DNA from: Baylisascaris procyonis
Lineage: Eukaryota > Nematoda > Chromadorea > Rhabditida > Ascarididae
DNA: 64,000 nt
Reading direction: 5' to 3'
Assembly (NCBI GenBank): GCA_037389465.1
Contig: JAZARR010000130.1
Span: forward strand, 431,501-495,500
The number at the start of each line of letters is the position of its first letter. The first letter of the stretch is position 1. Positions 11,545 to 23,715 of the stretch are shown here, in pieces. The notes under the pieces are model-generated. The model was not told the origin of the DNA. It saw nothing but the letters and a program-made list of their open reading frames with translations, and searched no databases. Both the position numbers and the translations under genes were made by a program.

Positions 11545-14377
11545 CTATTCGCTTGGTGCGTCCACGCTTACTTCGCTGTTCCTTATCAGAATGCTATGAG
11601 TCGACGATATTTGCATATAGACTGTTAGCACTCATATATTTGCACATTGCCTCTGTGTGAGCATACAAATTGTTGTCCTTTCGGCTTTTTCGATGAACAA
11701 TCCTGCAGAAAGCGAATATCATGAAAGTTTCGATGATTAGGTTTCAATGACGTGCTCACAAACTTGTTATTCACTTTTTCCATCAGTTTTATAGTGGATT
11801 TCAAATATTTTAAGTTCGCACAGATGCTGCTGAAAATATTCCAGTCTTCTTACTGATGACTTCAGTGCTAGCAGAAAAATATTGGAAAAGTCTTATCACC
11901 CAAGTGCATCCAGTGTATTCTTCCTTTTTTGTCTGTCAGCATGGTTCTTTTCCCTTTCCTTACCTACCTCGTCGGGAATGAACTGAGATTTGCTGTTCAC
12001 CTGCAAGCTCGTTTTTTGACCGAAATTTGCCGCTAAAAACAAGTTATTTTGAAGAGTGGGGTGATTTCGTACCGTTTGGAGCGCATTCGGTTTACGTTAA
12101 TAATGTTTGTAGCATGATAAAGTACGAACGGCGTAAGGCAATAAAAACAACGCTTGTTTCTGCGAAATGCCGTTTCAAATTTCACCAACTGCAAGTTGAT
12201 TTTTAAACTGAAATAAACTGCACTGATTGCGATGCACAATCGCTATGTTTCCCATCTGCCACAGCCTTTTTTTAAAATTTAACCCTTCGAACTGAAAGTA
12301 AATTATTCATAAAATTGTCTGCCAACTGTATTGATTTTTCCCTGATAATGACGTCATATCTGAGAGGTGGAAGTCACCGTCAAATTAGAAGTTCACCTTA
12401 ATAATAAAATCTCATTGCTTATTAAGGTGTTTAGGTAGTGAATACGAATTCTTGACGATGCTAGTGAATGCTGCTGCTGAAATATATCTTTGTTTCGTAT
12501 GACTTGTTCTGCAGTGCTTATCTATCTTCCTTTCCGAATGGAAAGTTTTTATCAGTTGATAGAAGATTTGATGCAATGTGTTATACGTAATGCCATGTTG
12601 TAATCTTATGAAAACACTAATCTTTCAACCCATAGTAAATTCACCGCACATTTGTAGCTCTGTATTACAATGCGGAAAAAACAACCATTTGCTTCTAATT
12701 GTTTTTATGCGATATGTCATAGGGACGAAAATGCGTGCCCACCAGAGAGAACGCTTTGGATCATAATCAAAGTGCATTTTTATTCGATCAGATCAAAACA
12801 GACAAAAATTCGTACATGGTTGCTGTGTCATTGGCGTTTTATTTTGAGTCGTTGCCTGCGAGAATGAAATTACAATTATGAAAATAACTGTAATATTAGA
12901 AGAGTTTCAGGAATCAGAATGGCCACCATTGAAGGGAGCCATCAAAGCTTTGGATTTTCATTTCCATCAGTTGTTTATCAATTGCATACAGCTCAAGTGG
13001 TCGCATTATTCCTTGAGGTAATTTGCATATTTTCGTTTTCATGAAATGAATTCCCCTCAGTTTATCTTCTAACCCAATTCCCTATTGAGCATAATGGGGA
13101 GCGTATGTATGGGAAGAGTATTGCAATAAACATTTCGAGTATTTGTATATTTCTATAAATCCATCTTTTTTGTTGTTGATGTACTTACAAGTATTGGAGA
13201 ATGAATCTGAACTTTAATTTATCAGGAACAAAGTTTTCCAATGTTTATCTATTCCATTTGAGTAGGCGGATAGGAGAGAGGAGGAAAATTTCAAGCTTGA
13301 GATATGCAATCAGAAAAAAATGGAAATATTAGCAACGAGTAAAATAAAAACGTATAATATCTACCTGCGGTATGAAAAGGGAGATGCTGCTGAAAAAGAA
13401 TGAATGCAGTGCACTATGATACATTTTGTTCTTCCAGTAGTTGTAGTTTGTGATGGTTGAAACAATTTGCAGGTGTGTATTCTCTATATGGAGTACGATC
13501 GCATCGGACTGTAATTCCTCATTCCTCTCGCAGTACACCTCCTTAACATATATCATATTGGCTTACGTCTCTACTGCAATATTGATGGACGTTACGATCT
13601 CAAACAAATGATTTCCGTCAAATATATTAATATCAAAGCGAAATATGCTTTCGGTTAAGTATTAAGTGAAAGAAAAATGTATTATTAGAGAGGTTTCGCA
13701 TAAAAACGCTATATGTAACTCTCTTGAGGATAAAGTGGATAGGTAAGTTCCAATGAGAGGTGGAGGGTGATGAAGGAATGGAAATTGGGCTAAAAGTTCT
13801 GAAATGCTTAGCAATAATTCGTTTCCGACGTTTTCATGATGAAAGACTCCAACTGATGCTTTTGATTAGTTAGCGACCGTGAGTTTCTTAAGTCATTCTT
13901 GTAATTTGGCTCACCTTTTCCCATCTGACCCCCTTTTTCGAGTGCTTTAAATAAATATTTGGATTAAAATTTGCAAGAAGTTAACGATTTATCATTGAAT
14001 GAATATGAAGTCAGATGTTCGCAGGTAAGGTCCCATTCGTTGAAGATGAAGCTCACATTATGGGTGGAATTGTAGGATGGCTTCAAGATTACTGTTGAAC
14101 TGCCAGCATACATAATGATTATTTTTATGGAGGCATCAGTAAGACACTGGAGTATGTGGTAAGGAGACTACATTTAGAGGGACGACCAGAATGGATCAAA
14201 TTAAGTTTGTATTTGTTCATAGTAATTCCTTTATAGAATTTTAGAGGTAATCTGTTCCTTATTTAAAACCTTCGATGACAGTAAGTTGGCTAGAGAATAC
14301 TTTCCACAGAAACAAAGTGAGGTGGTGGAGGGGAGGAATCAAGATAAGTGAACTTCGAATGCATTCGCATTTGATTG
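11545..14377. other. Stretch with no firmly supported gene
   Basis: Open segments on the minus strand at about 12239-12033 and 12010-11900 might be upstream exons of the 11095-11544 model. The rest has only short frames. It ends where the left arm becomes recognisable. Confidence 0.35.
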
Positions 14378-14523
14378 CTGAGCATTTTCCCGCCTTGCGA
14401 AACTTGTTAAGCCAGTATGAATATCCTCGCATCAAGTTTCTAGCAAAACTTAAAATTGGTTTCACTTAGAAACTTAAAATTCTTTCAGACTTTAATTTAG
14501 CTTGACAGTTCAGCAATTTCAAA

Positions 14524-14703
14524 ATGTTTTCAGCTGTATTCGGAAGCGTTGTTTTGGAGTTCATTGGGCACTTTATTGTTGGTTCGATTCCATCAACCCT
14601 CAGTGCTCTCATATACAACCTTTCCGATTACGCATCATTGGTTGCCGCTAGTGGTGTACTCGCAGCCGAAATATATGAAACATACAAACCCTCAAGCGAA
14701 TAA
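14524..14703 (+). CDS. Small hydrophobic peptide, family member (left copy)
   Basis: A 59-residue frame starts ATG and ends TAA, opening MFSAVFGSVVLEFIGHF. Two hydrophobic helices are visible at residues ~3-30 and ~38-50, followed by a polar tail with paired Tyr and Glu. TTTTCAG just inside the start could instead be a splice acceptor, which would remove the first three codons and require an upstream exon. It aligns with 20424-20602: V-F-G-S, then L, H-F and I-P in the first half; Y-x-S, A, G-V, A and E in the second. This internal homology is the best evidence that it is, or was, coding. The function is unknown. A membrane-inserted or secreted peptide is inferred from composition. Confidence 0.5.
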   Translation: MFSAVFGSVVLEFIGHFIVGSIPSTLSALIYNLSDYASLVAASGVLAAEIYETYKPSSE

Positions 14704-17290
14704 AACACTCCAGTAAGTGTTGCTGAGTTTTCAACAATACGTTGTAGTAATAAATTTTTCGTTTTTAAATTTGCGTTTAACTTCGGTACTTTTCCTGTCG
14801 TTTGTGATTGCTGGCAAGGTCGTTTTTTAACAGTGTTGACTTTTAATTCGAAAATGATATGTTTTTGTAACTCTGCAATTTTTGTTGAAAACGAATGCAA
14901 AGTGTTGGCAAAAGAATGCGGATTCTTCTAGCTGAAGGGATGGACTTCTTTCTGAGCACGGAGGGTGATGGCTAACCAGTGAATAATTGGCGCCATGGGA
15001 GAGTGAGTATTACTCTTGAAAAGTTTTTTTCGAAAACCATGGTCACTTGCCAAAAATTTTGAAAGAAAAATTTCCACTGGAAAATTTGCAGACGTATTTT
15101 GGAACCAAAAGGTCGTCTACATATGTTACTACTGCGGTATACTGCTATATTAGAATTTTAAATTACGATACAATATCGTAGGTATTTCTTCAGTGTTTTT
15201 ATTTTACCATATATGTTTGCACTGAGCAGTTTTGGAGGTGATACAGTATGTGAATATCTGTAAATTTTTTATCATTTATGATGATGAATTCGATTCGATG
15301 TTTCTTTATTAAAAAACAAACCTTGACAAGATGCCAGTATTCAAGAAAAAGCGCCACATTTTGCAGTGGAGTTGAAGTATTTTCGACAATTTTGATGGCT
15401 GCTTTATTTGTCTGTAATAGCTTCAGTATCTTTGACTGTAGAGAAACACTGAAATTCTGCGATATACTGTAGTAAATTCACATTGCTTCGTTTCACTTTT
15501 CGTTTCTGTCACTCAGATAAACGATCGAAAACTATCATAGAGTGCCGAATAAGACCTGCCGGGTTTTGCATCTTTCTTAAAAAATCGGATGAATAGCATT
15601 TAAAATAGGGGAGAAGTTTCGAAGGTAATTTTCCTCATCTTTGTGTGTTTTCGTGGCTGAGTATTCATTTCATTATATAAAGACGTTAATGGACACCTTA
15701 ATTCAATAGCAAAAATTTACGATTCAAATTTTTATGCCGCGTTAAATGTTGCGGCTAGCATAAAACGATTTTTTCTGAAGTGCTTTGCAGAACTAATCAA
15801 TTTCTTAAGATGTTTTTCAACTGTTTTTCGAAAAACTTCAGGACTGTTCGCCTGCCGTGGTGAGATGGAAAAGGCGCATATAGTTCTCTTTCCATGGCTC
15901 ACTTATTTACTTATTTTACCGTCTAAGTGTTTCTCATTATTAAACAATAAACAGAATGCATCAAACGACGAAATTTCTATGAAGGAAAGAATATATTTCA
16001 AAATGAGCGCAAAATGTGAAAAAACGCAATCGCATAAACATTGCATCATTTTTCACAGACATGTGGTTTATGTCAAAGGTGCGATCCGTTTGTTTGAATT
16101 TGTTTTTTTTGTGTGTCAGCATCATCTTGTTTCAAATAAAACTTCTTTAAACGTCGTCTGCTGACTAAAAAGTTTCGTAACATAATTCAAGCATTAGAAC
16201 ATTTAACAAAAATTGGAATCGTGTTAACGTGTTGAAGCCAAATGTTAGCAGGGTGAGTCCATAATTTCAGCGTTATATCTCACTTTTTCCTTCACATGCG
16301 GAATGCTGTGTCTGTGTTCCGCTTTCCCTTCCTCCAGCAATTTGCGCAATTTAATTTTTCTCTGTCCCTTATTCCCTACATTTTAACAACTACAGTTGCT
16401 CATACTTGCATGCATACAGGCATATCTATAAAATGCGCCATATATACTTTCTATGTGTTTGCGTACACATATCTTGATTCAAATATATAAAACACAGCAT
16501 GTATGAGTGTGCTACGAGTCCAAATTTGAATTATAGGCAGCAGTGCTTACATGTTCATTTGCTTACTTAATTGCGGCGGTGAAGAAATCAGAGCGCGCAA
16601 TAATGTGTAATATTTTGAATATATTTATAATAAATTTCTGTTTGCATTTATATTTAATTGTATGTCTGTCCACTTGGAAGTACTAACTCATGAAGCATCG
16701 AAGCTTGCAGTTACGAAATTTGTATATACTATAAGTTGACCACATATATTTCATACTGATCCACCGAATTTGGAAAAAAGTAACGCATATTACAAGTTAA
16801 AAGAAATCTGCAGACATTTTTCACTTCACACCGGTCGAATAACTAAAGAGGAAATCTTTCGTGGGTGATTTGTACGATTGGCTAGGTTGATAAAAATGGT
16901 GAAATAATTTTGCATATTTATTGCTTGATGAAAATTTATAAAACTAGTTGAACAAATATGCAAATGCAAAGATTGTGTCAGCTGCTTTGGCATGTTTGTG
17001 CACTGTTTTCTTTCGAGCAAACGATGAGCTAGTAATCTGATACCGGTTCAGTAAGTTTTCAAAGAGAATTCACAAATTATTGTTCGGCTTTTTCAGCGAA
17101 GCTAACCGGTGGGTGTCAAGAAAGCGGAGAAGCATAGCAAAGCAACTGACGTGATGTGCAGTTTTGCACTCCACTGAACTGATCACATATCATCAAGAAT
17201 AATTATTTTATGCAGAATATCGATTTAATATTTCCTTCATAGCACGGAAACAAATTTTATGCGTAAAATTTCTTGCATGCGCGGCTCTAT
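14704..17290. other. Stretch with no supported gene
   Basis: Only scattered short frames occur. A 9-bp segment at about 15921-15930 is missing from the right arm near 62455 and changes the length of the frame crossing it, which suggests that frame is not under selection. The mirror is 61098-63675. Confidence 0.5.
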
Positions 17291-17749
17291 TTATGTGAAA
17301 CTGAGGTCCGACTCAAGCAGTAAGGAGCAAATTTGTTGGCACTTCTGAATTACTACAACTTTTATTAAAACTGATGAACCAACGTAACTCATGGTGCAGG
17401 AGAACATTTTTTCATGAACATTGTGCACGCCAAATTTATTTTGCGACTTCAGTAATTTCGAAGTTGAAACTATGGGAAGAGAGATGTACACATACACATG
17501 TGCCGACATAGCGTCAACATACTGGGATTTTGTAAAAGAATTCGGGAAAGGAATTGCAAAAATGCAATAGAAAGTTCGAATAAAATGTTCCAGCTTCGTC
17601 AGTGTTTCCTGCGTGCAAGTATTTATATGCAAATATTCCTCAATAAGTGATGAACGCAAACTTTGAAACGGCAATGCATTCAAGACTTCTGTTGTGATTT
17701 CGGTTGGTTCACTTTTGTTATTGAATAGTGGAGCCAGGAAAGGTTTCAA
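17291..17749 (-). CDS. Long open frame of 152 codons, possible exon (left copy)
   Basis: This is the second longest frame in the window and is hard to explain by chance alone. It has no ATG at its 5' end and no clear acceptor, so the true exon limits are unknown. The translation has a polar, Glu/Thr-rich first part, a hydrophobic middle (FIRTFYCIFAIPFPNSF) and a hydrophobic C-terminal part with Cys residues, ending TAA. The right arm has one Ser/Phe replacement in it. Confidence 0.35.
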   Translation of the reverse strand: MKPFLAPLFNNKSEPTEITTEVLNALPFQSLRSSLIEEYLHINTCTQETLTKLEHFIRTFYCIFAIPFPNSFTKSQYVDAMSAHVYVYISLPIVSTSKLLKSQNKFGVHNVHEKMFSCTMSYVGSSVLIKVVVIQKCQQICSLLLESDLSFT

Positions 17750-18483
17750 TCGTCAACTGTTCCTTCACTTGATACTCAGCTTTTAGCAAAGCACTACGCA
17801 AAGGCACTTCCCACCTCCAACCTTCAGTACCACTATGTGTCAAGTGATGTCAGGAGCGCGTGCCATATTTACCATACCTTAGGCAACCATTGCAGCTTAG
17901 CGATCTTTAACCCCTACCGTTAGTCGAAATTTTCGGTTATCAGTTCTCGTAAGCACTAATAATTTTCACCGTAAGTACTGTAATTATTGCCTACACTTTT
18001 TCCATGTGAAACATAAATTATAACTTCAGAAATCTCAACGGTATACTTTGACAATTCCCTCTCATAACATTTTTGAGTATTTACGAATACCTCTTTGCAC
18101 CATTATTACCAGCCTGGCATTACTTGTTTCACTCAATAGCGTGATTCAATAGATTCGCCTAATGAATGATTCCTTTACAACGAACTCACTTCTTCTGTGT
18201 TTCATGAGAAAACGTTCCCATTCTGCTATAGCCACTGTTCATCCTTACAGCCGTTTTTGGCAGACGTCGTTTAACTCCCCCTCTAGGCGCGCCTCACTTC
18301 TCCTCGTGCGGACTTTTTAGGAAACCGGTGACTTCGAGAGTTTTATCGAGGCGGCGTAGTAGCTGAACAAGTCAACTTCAGGGTGTTCATATTTCCTCAG
18401 GTTGGAGATTCACAGCAACTCACTGGCGCACAGTGTCGGTGACAGCTGCAAGACTTATCTTCCCTAGGTATCCTTCCATTAAT

Positions 18484-18684
18484 CTAATAGTGAAGGTAGC
18501 GACTGCCGAATAAATTCAAATCACAAATGCAAGGACACTTAAGTGGAAGTTTACTGTCAAATGGCTGCCTTAACGAACAGGCTGACAATGCGGTTGCTAT
18601 GCTGCTTGATGCCGAACACTCACTTATCATATCCGATGGATACTCACTTTTCATAAAGAATACAGTCAATGGAAGAATGCTAAA
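18484..18684 (-). CDS. Possible cysteine-containing secreted exon (left copy)
   Basis: A frame of 67 codons follows a TCTAG acceptor. It opens with a hydrophobic, signal-like segment (FSILPLTVFFM), then Ser-rich sequence, and has a Cys cluster (CPCIC) before the C-terminus and TAG stop. An internal ATG at residue 10 is a possible start. There is no upstream exon and no known family. Confidence 0.28.
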   Translation of the reverse strand, partial: FSILPLTVFFMKSEYPSDMISECSASSSIATALSACSLRQPFDSKLPLKCPCICDLNLFGSRYLHY

Positions 18685-18962
18685 CTAGACTAGATAAGAA
18701 TGAATGGCCCATAAGCAGCATACACACAAAGTCCTACCAAGAAACGGAATTTTCTGCAGGAGGTAGGGGAAGGAGAAGGACGGATAGGAGGAGCAGCAGG
18801 TAATGTACTCACTCAGTATTTTTTCATCCCAGGTATTCTGCGTGCCACGACGTGATGTGCCCAATGCGACCTGTCAAAATCTAAAAGTTTGAGTTTCAAA
18901 ATTAGTCAACTGTGAAGTGAATGTTACCTTCAAAAGCCTTCTTTAGTGCGTCGTCAGTGATC

Positions 18963-19259
18963 TTAATTTGGATCACCCATGCAGAGTGGATTGTAACAAT
19001 GCATAAGCTTATTGCTCTCTTCTTCTTTCGGGAGGAAACTTAGAGAAACACTAACTGCAAATTTGGGAATTTCCGGTATCCGATACCCAGTCAAACGATA
19101 GATAAGCATAGAAAGAATCGAAAACCTCTTCAACGAGTGCCGTAAAGAGTATGAATTTCTTGCGTTTGCATTATTATAAAATTGTGAAAAACTTTGTCTA
19201 AGACAACCTCTATCAACATAGTGCTGCAATCCCAGTTTTGTAGTGATGAAAAAGATTAT
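18963..19259 (-). CDS. Possible terminal exon of 98 residues (left copy)
   Basis: A CATCTTGCAG acceptor opens a phase-0 frame of 99 codons ending TAA. It is basic in the middle and carries KEEES and a Cys-containing C-terminus (CYNPLC). It reads as plausible protein but has no recognised family and no upstream partner. Translations in the two arms are identical. Confidence 0.28.
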   Translation of the reverse strand: MIFFITTKLGLQHYVDRGCLRQSFSQFYNNANARNSYSLRHSLKRFSILSMLIYRLTGYRIPEIPKFAVSVSLSFLPKEEESNKLMHCYNPLCMGDPN

Positions 19260-19937
19260 CTGCAAGATGCTAATTTTGAATTACGAATTCTTGTTGTGGA
19301 TTTTGCAAAAACTAATCCGTAACCACTGTTGGCATGCAAATTGCTAAGCCCCAAAGTTTAGACTGGACGGTTAGCATGTTCAAGTTCGATTTGATGCGAA
19401 ACTTTCCATTCTATGAGCAGATCATAAAACATAAAAGTGCTGTTTGCAGAAAATACGCTCAAATGACTAGCAGCAACCCACTTACGAGCTCTACCCACGA
19501 ATCGCATATAATATGCGAACTGCTCAGATGATTACAGTTATCATTCAGGTGTTCCTTAAAGAGATTGAGGGTCATTTCTTCCAGTTTTCGAGAAAATGGT
19601 CAGCTACGAGGACTTGCATAGTGTGGCGAGAAGATCACCAATAGTTGCGCAACAACACTGCTGTTCCGGTGTTATACGCAATTCCATAATGCGGTATCCT
19701 CACAGCTACAAGTTTCCTAATCGGTGCACACATAAAACATAAGTTACCATCTTAAATAGTTCTTTGTTACGATTGGATTCACTGTTCACTAAAGTGCTGA
19801 AGATTTCCGGTTAGGAAGGGGACTATTTGCCCCAGAGGACAGAGGGGAGGCGGTTTGCCAGAATTTTCTTTTGAAACGTGAGATTTAATTATTGAAAATG
19901 GAGTGTTGATTACAGTTGCAAGGAAAAAATAACTCAC

Positions 19938-20249
19938 TTTCACAATAAGCCGATTGCAAACTTCTGAAAAAATTTCCCTCCCACACGAAAATTCGAATTT
20001 GGAACGATAGCCACTCTGTGAACCCTTAACGGCACATGTGTACCGGGGCGGTTTTGGCTTATACGACAAATTTTTACAGATAGCACTCCTGTATTGGGAG
20101 TCCGAACGTCTTGGAATATCATTTCTGTTCCCTGCAGCGGTACATGCTATCAACTTGTATCATACCGGTTATCGTTGGTACTATTGCATCGACGGTCGTC
20201 ATGATTTCAAGCAGCTTCTTTCTATGAATGATTTCAACTATAAGCTGCC
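19938..20249 (-). CDS. Possible two exons with a cysteine-bearing domain (left copy)
   Basis: Exon 20249-20166 (phase 1 in and out, donor GTATGA) and exon 20131-19938 (acceptor GCTGCAG, donor GTGAGT) join in phase. The second encodes a basic, Cys-containing segment (four Cys: CKNLSY, YTCAV, FSCGRE, VCNRL). The implied intron is only 34 bp, which is suspicious. The opposite strand is also open here (plus 20011-20260), so the assignment is weak. The right arm carries an Arg/His-equivalent change in the same exon region. Confidence 0.22.
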
Positions 20250-20423
20250 CTATATTTTCGGTTCGTATCCAAATATTTTTTTAGCAAGAAGAATACCGTA
20301 GAAATGTATTTCTCTTTATTTCATGAGAAATAGAGAAATGAAATGCGTGAGAGACATTGAAAAGAACAGCAGCAGTCATAAACGACTGCAAGAAACATTT
20401 ATTTCGCACAACACGTTTCTTAT

Positions 20424-20602
20424 ATGATGATGCTGATGCACTTGATTTCAGGAGTATTTGGGAGCATTTTGCTTGCTCTAGTGGCACATTTTGTGCTTTA
20501 TATCCCAGGCTGTATCGCATATTCAGGTATGTATCGATCGCATGTGCTGGAGTGGTGATTGCTGTTGAATTTCTTGAGGCAGTTTTGAGCAAACTTATAT
20601 AA
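20424..20602 (+). pseudogene. Disrupted relative of the small hydrophobic peptide (left copy)
   Basis: ATG codons at 20424-20438 lead into GVFGSILLALVAHFVLYIP, which matches the first half of the 14524-14703 peptide. The second half of that peptide is matched in a different reading frame (RYVSIACAGVVIAVEFLEA, stop at 20602). The original frame stops at 20558. A frameshift near 20500-20515, present in both arms, best explains this. Alternatively GATTTCAG at 20443-20450 and GTATGT at 20526 could be splice sites and this could be an exon of another gene. Confidence 0.45.
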
Positions 20603-20661
20603 AGCAACCTATATTTGTGTGCAACCTTTAATAAATATGAGGCTGCGATGTCCTACTACAG

Positions 20662-21318
20662 GGTTTTATTAGCAAGGATGTTTATTCAGGTGGCACTGTT
20701 TCTTTCAACATTTTGGCAACAATCCAGCAATCGTATATAGCCCATGAGCATGCAAAAATAGTTCATCTTCCTGAATTTCTTGATGAAATGATGGAAAAAA
20801 CTTTGTTGTGGAAGATTTGGGAGGAACGGGGAGGAGGGAAACTTGCTGAAGCCGAAATTTTTTCCTGCGAAACTGAGAAGCGATATATTTCACTAAGGGT
20901 AAGGTTTATTTGAGGCTGTTAGACAGGTTAAAGTGTTCGCTTTTTGCAACATTATTTGCTACTCTTCTTTTTAAATGAAAGCATTTGTATAACATTGAAA
21001 AAAAAGTTCGCTAACGTTGGCTAGCAGCGTCATTTATGTGTGGCAACCTCTACCATTCGGCTAGTCGAATATGTTTAATTTCTGTACTAGAAGACCTGTA
21101 GAAAACAGCATAAGCTTTGCAAACTTCTTTTACCAATTTCTACTTTCGAGAGTATGGTTTTATGAAGTGGGGCTCGAAAATCGAGAAATTGAAGCCACTT
21201 TGTTGAGCAAACCAACGTCAGAGCTAGAGATCAGAGGTATCCGATTGGCCAAAGTCACCAACGAGATTCCAATTTCATCTGAATTCGAAAACTTTGGGTT
21301 GGTGAAATATATATTTTG
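20662..21318 (+). CDS. Candidate two internal exons of an unknown gene (left copy)
   Basis: Exon 20662-20898 (79 codons, phase 0, acceptor CTACTACAG, donor GTAAGG) joins exon 21065-21318 (phase 0 in, phase 2 out, strong donor GTAAGT) across a 166-bp intron. The first has a charged helical centre (LPEFLDEMMEKTLLWKIWEE). The second has an aromatic N-terminal half and a charged, beta-like C-terminal half. I found neither the first nor the last exon. The 5' neighbour is the disrupted small peptide. No family is recognised. Confidence 0.35.
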
Positions 21319-22003
21319 GTAAGTGGTAATTATCAACTATTCTATGAGAGTTTCAATAGAGACATTTTGTAGCAATATTCTTGCTAAGCTATTTAATGAA
21401 GGAAGTAGAAAGGGTTGATTTTTTGAACTAAATATCTCATTCCTTGGTCTTATTGGCGCCATATAATCGCTTCGGGAAAAATCTAAACACTATGGCTGAA
21501 AGCTGCCAAATACTAAAATTTGATCGAATTTCGTCCTGAAAAAAAGTTCTGTTTATATCACGCGTCAAGTCTTCCGCAAATCGGAAAAATCTGAATTCCG
21601 ATGGAACGCGAGTTTTGTCATTAACCTTTCGAACGACAAAGGTATGTTCAGCATTAAGCGACGACCGTTCTCCTCCATATCAGATCATGAAAATAAGGGT
21701 GTCACATCATTCGCTTCCTCTGCCATGAAATGCGGCAATAACTGCTCATTTGATTTCATTAAAAAACTCATTCATCGAGATATCTAATCACACACCTAAA
21801 ATCTCCGGCCTTATCAGTGTACACAGTTAGTGGAGTTATTATCCGAAATTCCTTCTCAATCATTTTGCACTAAAGCAATTTTCACTTCAAATGTGTTCGG
21901 ATCTGTAAAGGGCGAAATCGAGAGTTCTGTAAGGGTGTTTAGTTTGTCTTGAGGTTTTCACCATGTACTCTGAGAAGCCGGCACAGTAAAAGAAGTCAAG
22001 GTT

Positions 22004-22333
22004 TTATTCAACGCTTAAAATAAATTGACGTAAAACGGCACACAAATAAGGAGATCGGGGATGGGGAAGGGAGGACGAAGACTTGCCCAACATGGCCTCC
22101 GCACTATCCACAGTGCCCCTGTGCGATTGACGATCATAGCACGCCGCTCCAACGCCGGCGCACCCGATGCTCTTCGAATCCGTCAGGAACATCGAAACTA
22201 ACACTGACTCTGCAAGCAAATACGCTCCCCCGAGTTTTGCCTCAAGGCATTTATAGACAGTTTGTTCAACCATGAGATCATCAAAGCATTCGTAGACAGT
22301 TTGATCTGTCCTGTGTTCGTCCTTTCTACTGCT
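22004..22333 (-). CDS. Possible terminal exon, GC-richer (left copy)
   Basis: A CTTCCGTGTAG acceptor opens a phase-0 frame of 110 codons. The stop TAA lies inside GAATAAA, a poly(A)-signal-like site. The start holds a tandem motif, QTVYECFDDL then QTVYKCLEAK. A Gly/Ala/Cys-rich part and a Ser/Pro-rich tail follow. Local GC is higher than the surroundings, which supports coding. The right copy has one Ala/Val difference. The function is unknown. Confidence 0.35.
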   Translation of the reverse strand, partial: SSRKDEHRTDQTVYECFDDLMVEQTVYKCLEAKLGGAYLLAESVLVSMFLTDSKSIGCAGVGAACYDRQSHRGTVDSAEAMLGKSSSSLPHPRSPYLCAVLRQFILSVE

Positions 22334-23715
22334 CTACACGGAAGCAGTTGATCTGGCCTTTGCTGATATTCCTTGCAGTTCCTCGTTGTTTAGCGTCTTA
22401 TCAGCGCTACTTAATGGCACTTCTATATTTAAGTAATAGCAATCGCCGATGTGCACCCATGCGCCTGCATGCATTTTTCATTAACCCATCAGTGCATTTA
22501 TTTGCATATTGGGGTGGAATTCAGTAGTTTCTGTTGTTTTTCACCACCTGTTAACATAATCTGCAGAATAAAGGTAAAAATGCACGCACTGAACAACAAA
22601 TCGAGAAAATGTTCAAGGGTGAAGAAAGTGACGGAAAATTTCATTGTCCACATGCTTCATAAAATTCATCTACAATAGATTAATACCATTTTTAAAACAG
22701 ACTTTTGTGAAACGTCCTTTTGAAAAATTGTCTTTTTTCAAAGCGCTTGGAAAGCTAATAAATCAAAAGAAATGCCGCTGAGATAAAACCGCTAGAATTG
22801 TTCTTAGCAGCACTTCTCATCAGTTTACCGTTCTGTCATGAAATTGCCTAAGATTTCAAATGAAATTCGAGAGGCTTCTATTATGAGGTTATTTCGAGTC
22901 ATCATGGACTAATACCTTCTTGAGAAAACAAAGTGCTTAAATTGGGCCAGGACACTTCCGAAGATTCTTGAGTAGATTCTAGTATGAAGGAACTTTGCCG
23001 TAAGTCTGATTCAAAAATCTCAATAATGTCATTGTGAGACCTTCGCCGTTAAATAACTTCGCTGCTTACACCTTTCCAACATAATGGAAGAAAAAATGGC
23101 ATTGATGGCATGGACCGGCTTTTCAATGCATACATGGGCAAGCACTTTCCGTTCCGCCTAAGTCTTCTCTTAAGTGAATTTTTCTACTTTCTCCTTTTTG
23201 AATCTGCCGAAAAAATTACATACTAACATGTATCTAGTTCTGTCAGGAAAATCGATCAGAAAAGTCGTCAGCAAACACAATTAGGAAAAATTTATATATT
23301 AGAAGCAAGATCAACTTCTACTGCTTGACCACTCTCACAATATTATACTTTCGTTGTGTTTACATCATCCGCAAAGCAGGTAAGTGCGTTACAGGCATCG
23401 CGAAAAAGACGTCAAAGTGAATTAACGGCTTTATTATTTTACGAAATAGCGATAACTGGAGTGATACCCAGTGCATCTGACCTGTGCAACAAAATCGATC
23501 ATCACAATTACTTGCCGTGGTTTGCAAAATAAAATTAAATGTTCTTTATCCAAACCGATTTTAAAGAACGTCGAAATCCCATGAAGATCCACCAGTTTAT
23601 CACAAAAATAGGAAAAGTTCTAGCCGATTGGTAAAACATGTACTTTTATCTGAAAATCTTCATCAAAGCTGGACCACAAAAGGTTCCAGACAGAAACAAC
23701 TGCGGATGCTTCTAA
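22334..23715. other. Stretch with no supported gene
   Basis: Only short frames occur. A 46-codon frame on the minus strand at 22474-22334 abuts the exon at 22333 and could be an alternative upstream segment. The mirror is 54673-56054. Confidence 0.45.

Noticed and set aside
14575..14600. GGTTCGATTCC, a B-box-like word
   Set aside because: No A box upstream, the T-stem does not pair, and it lies inside the 59-residue peptide frame.
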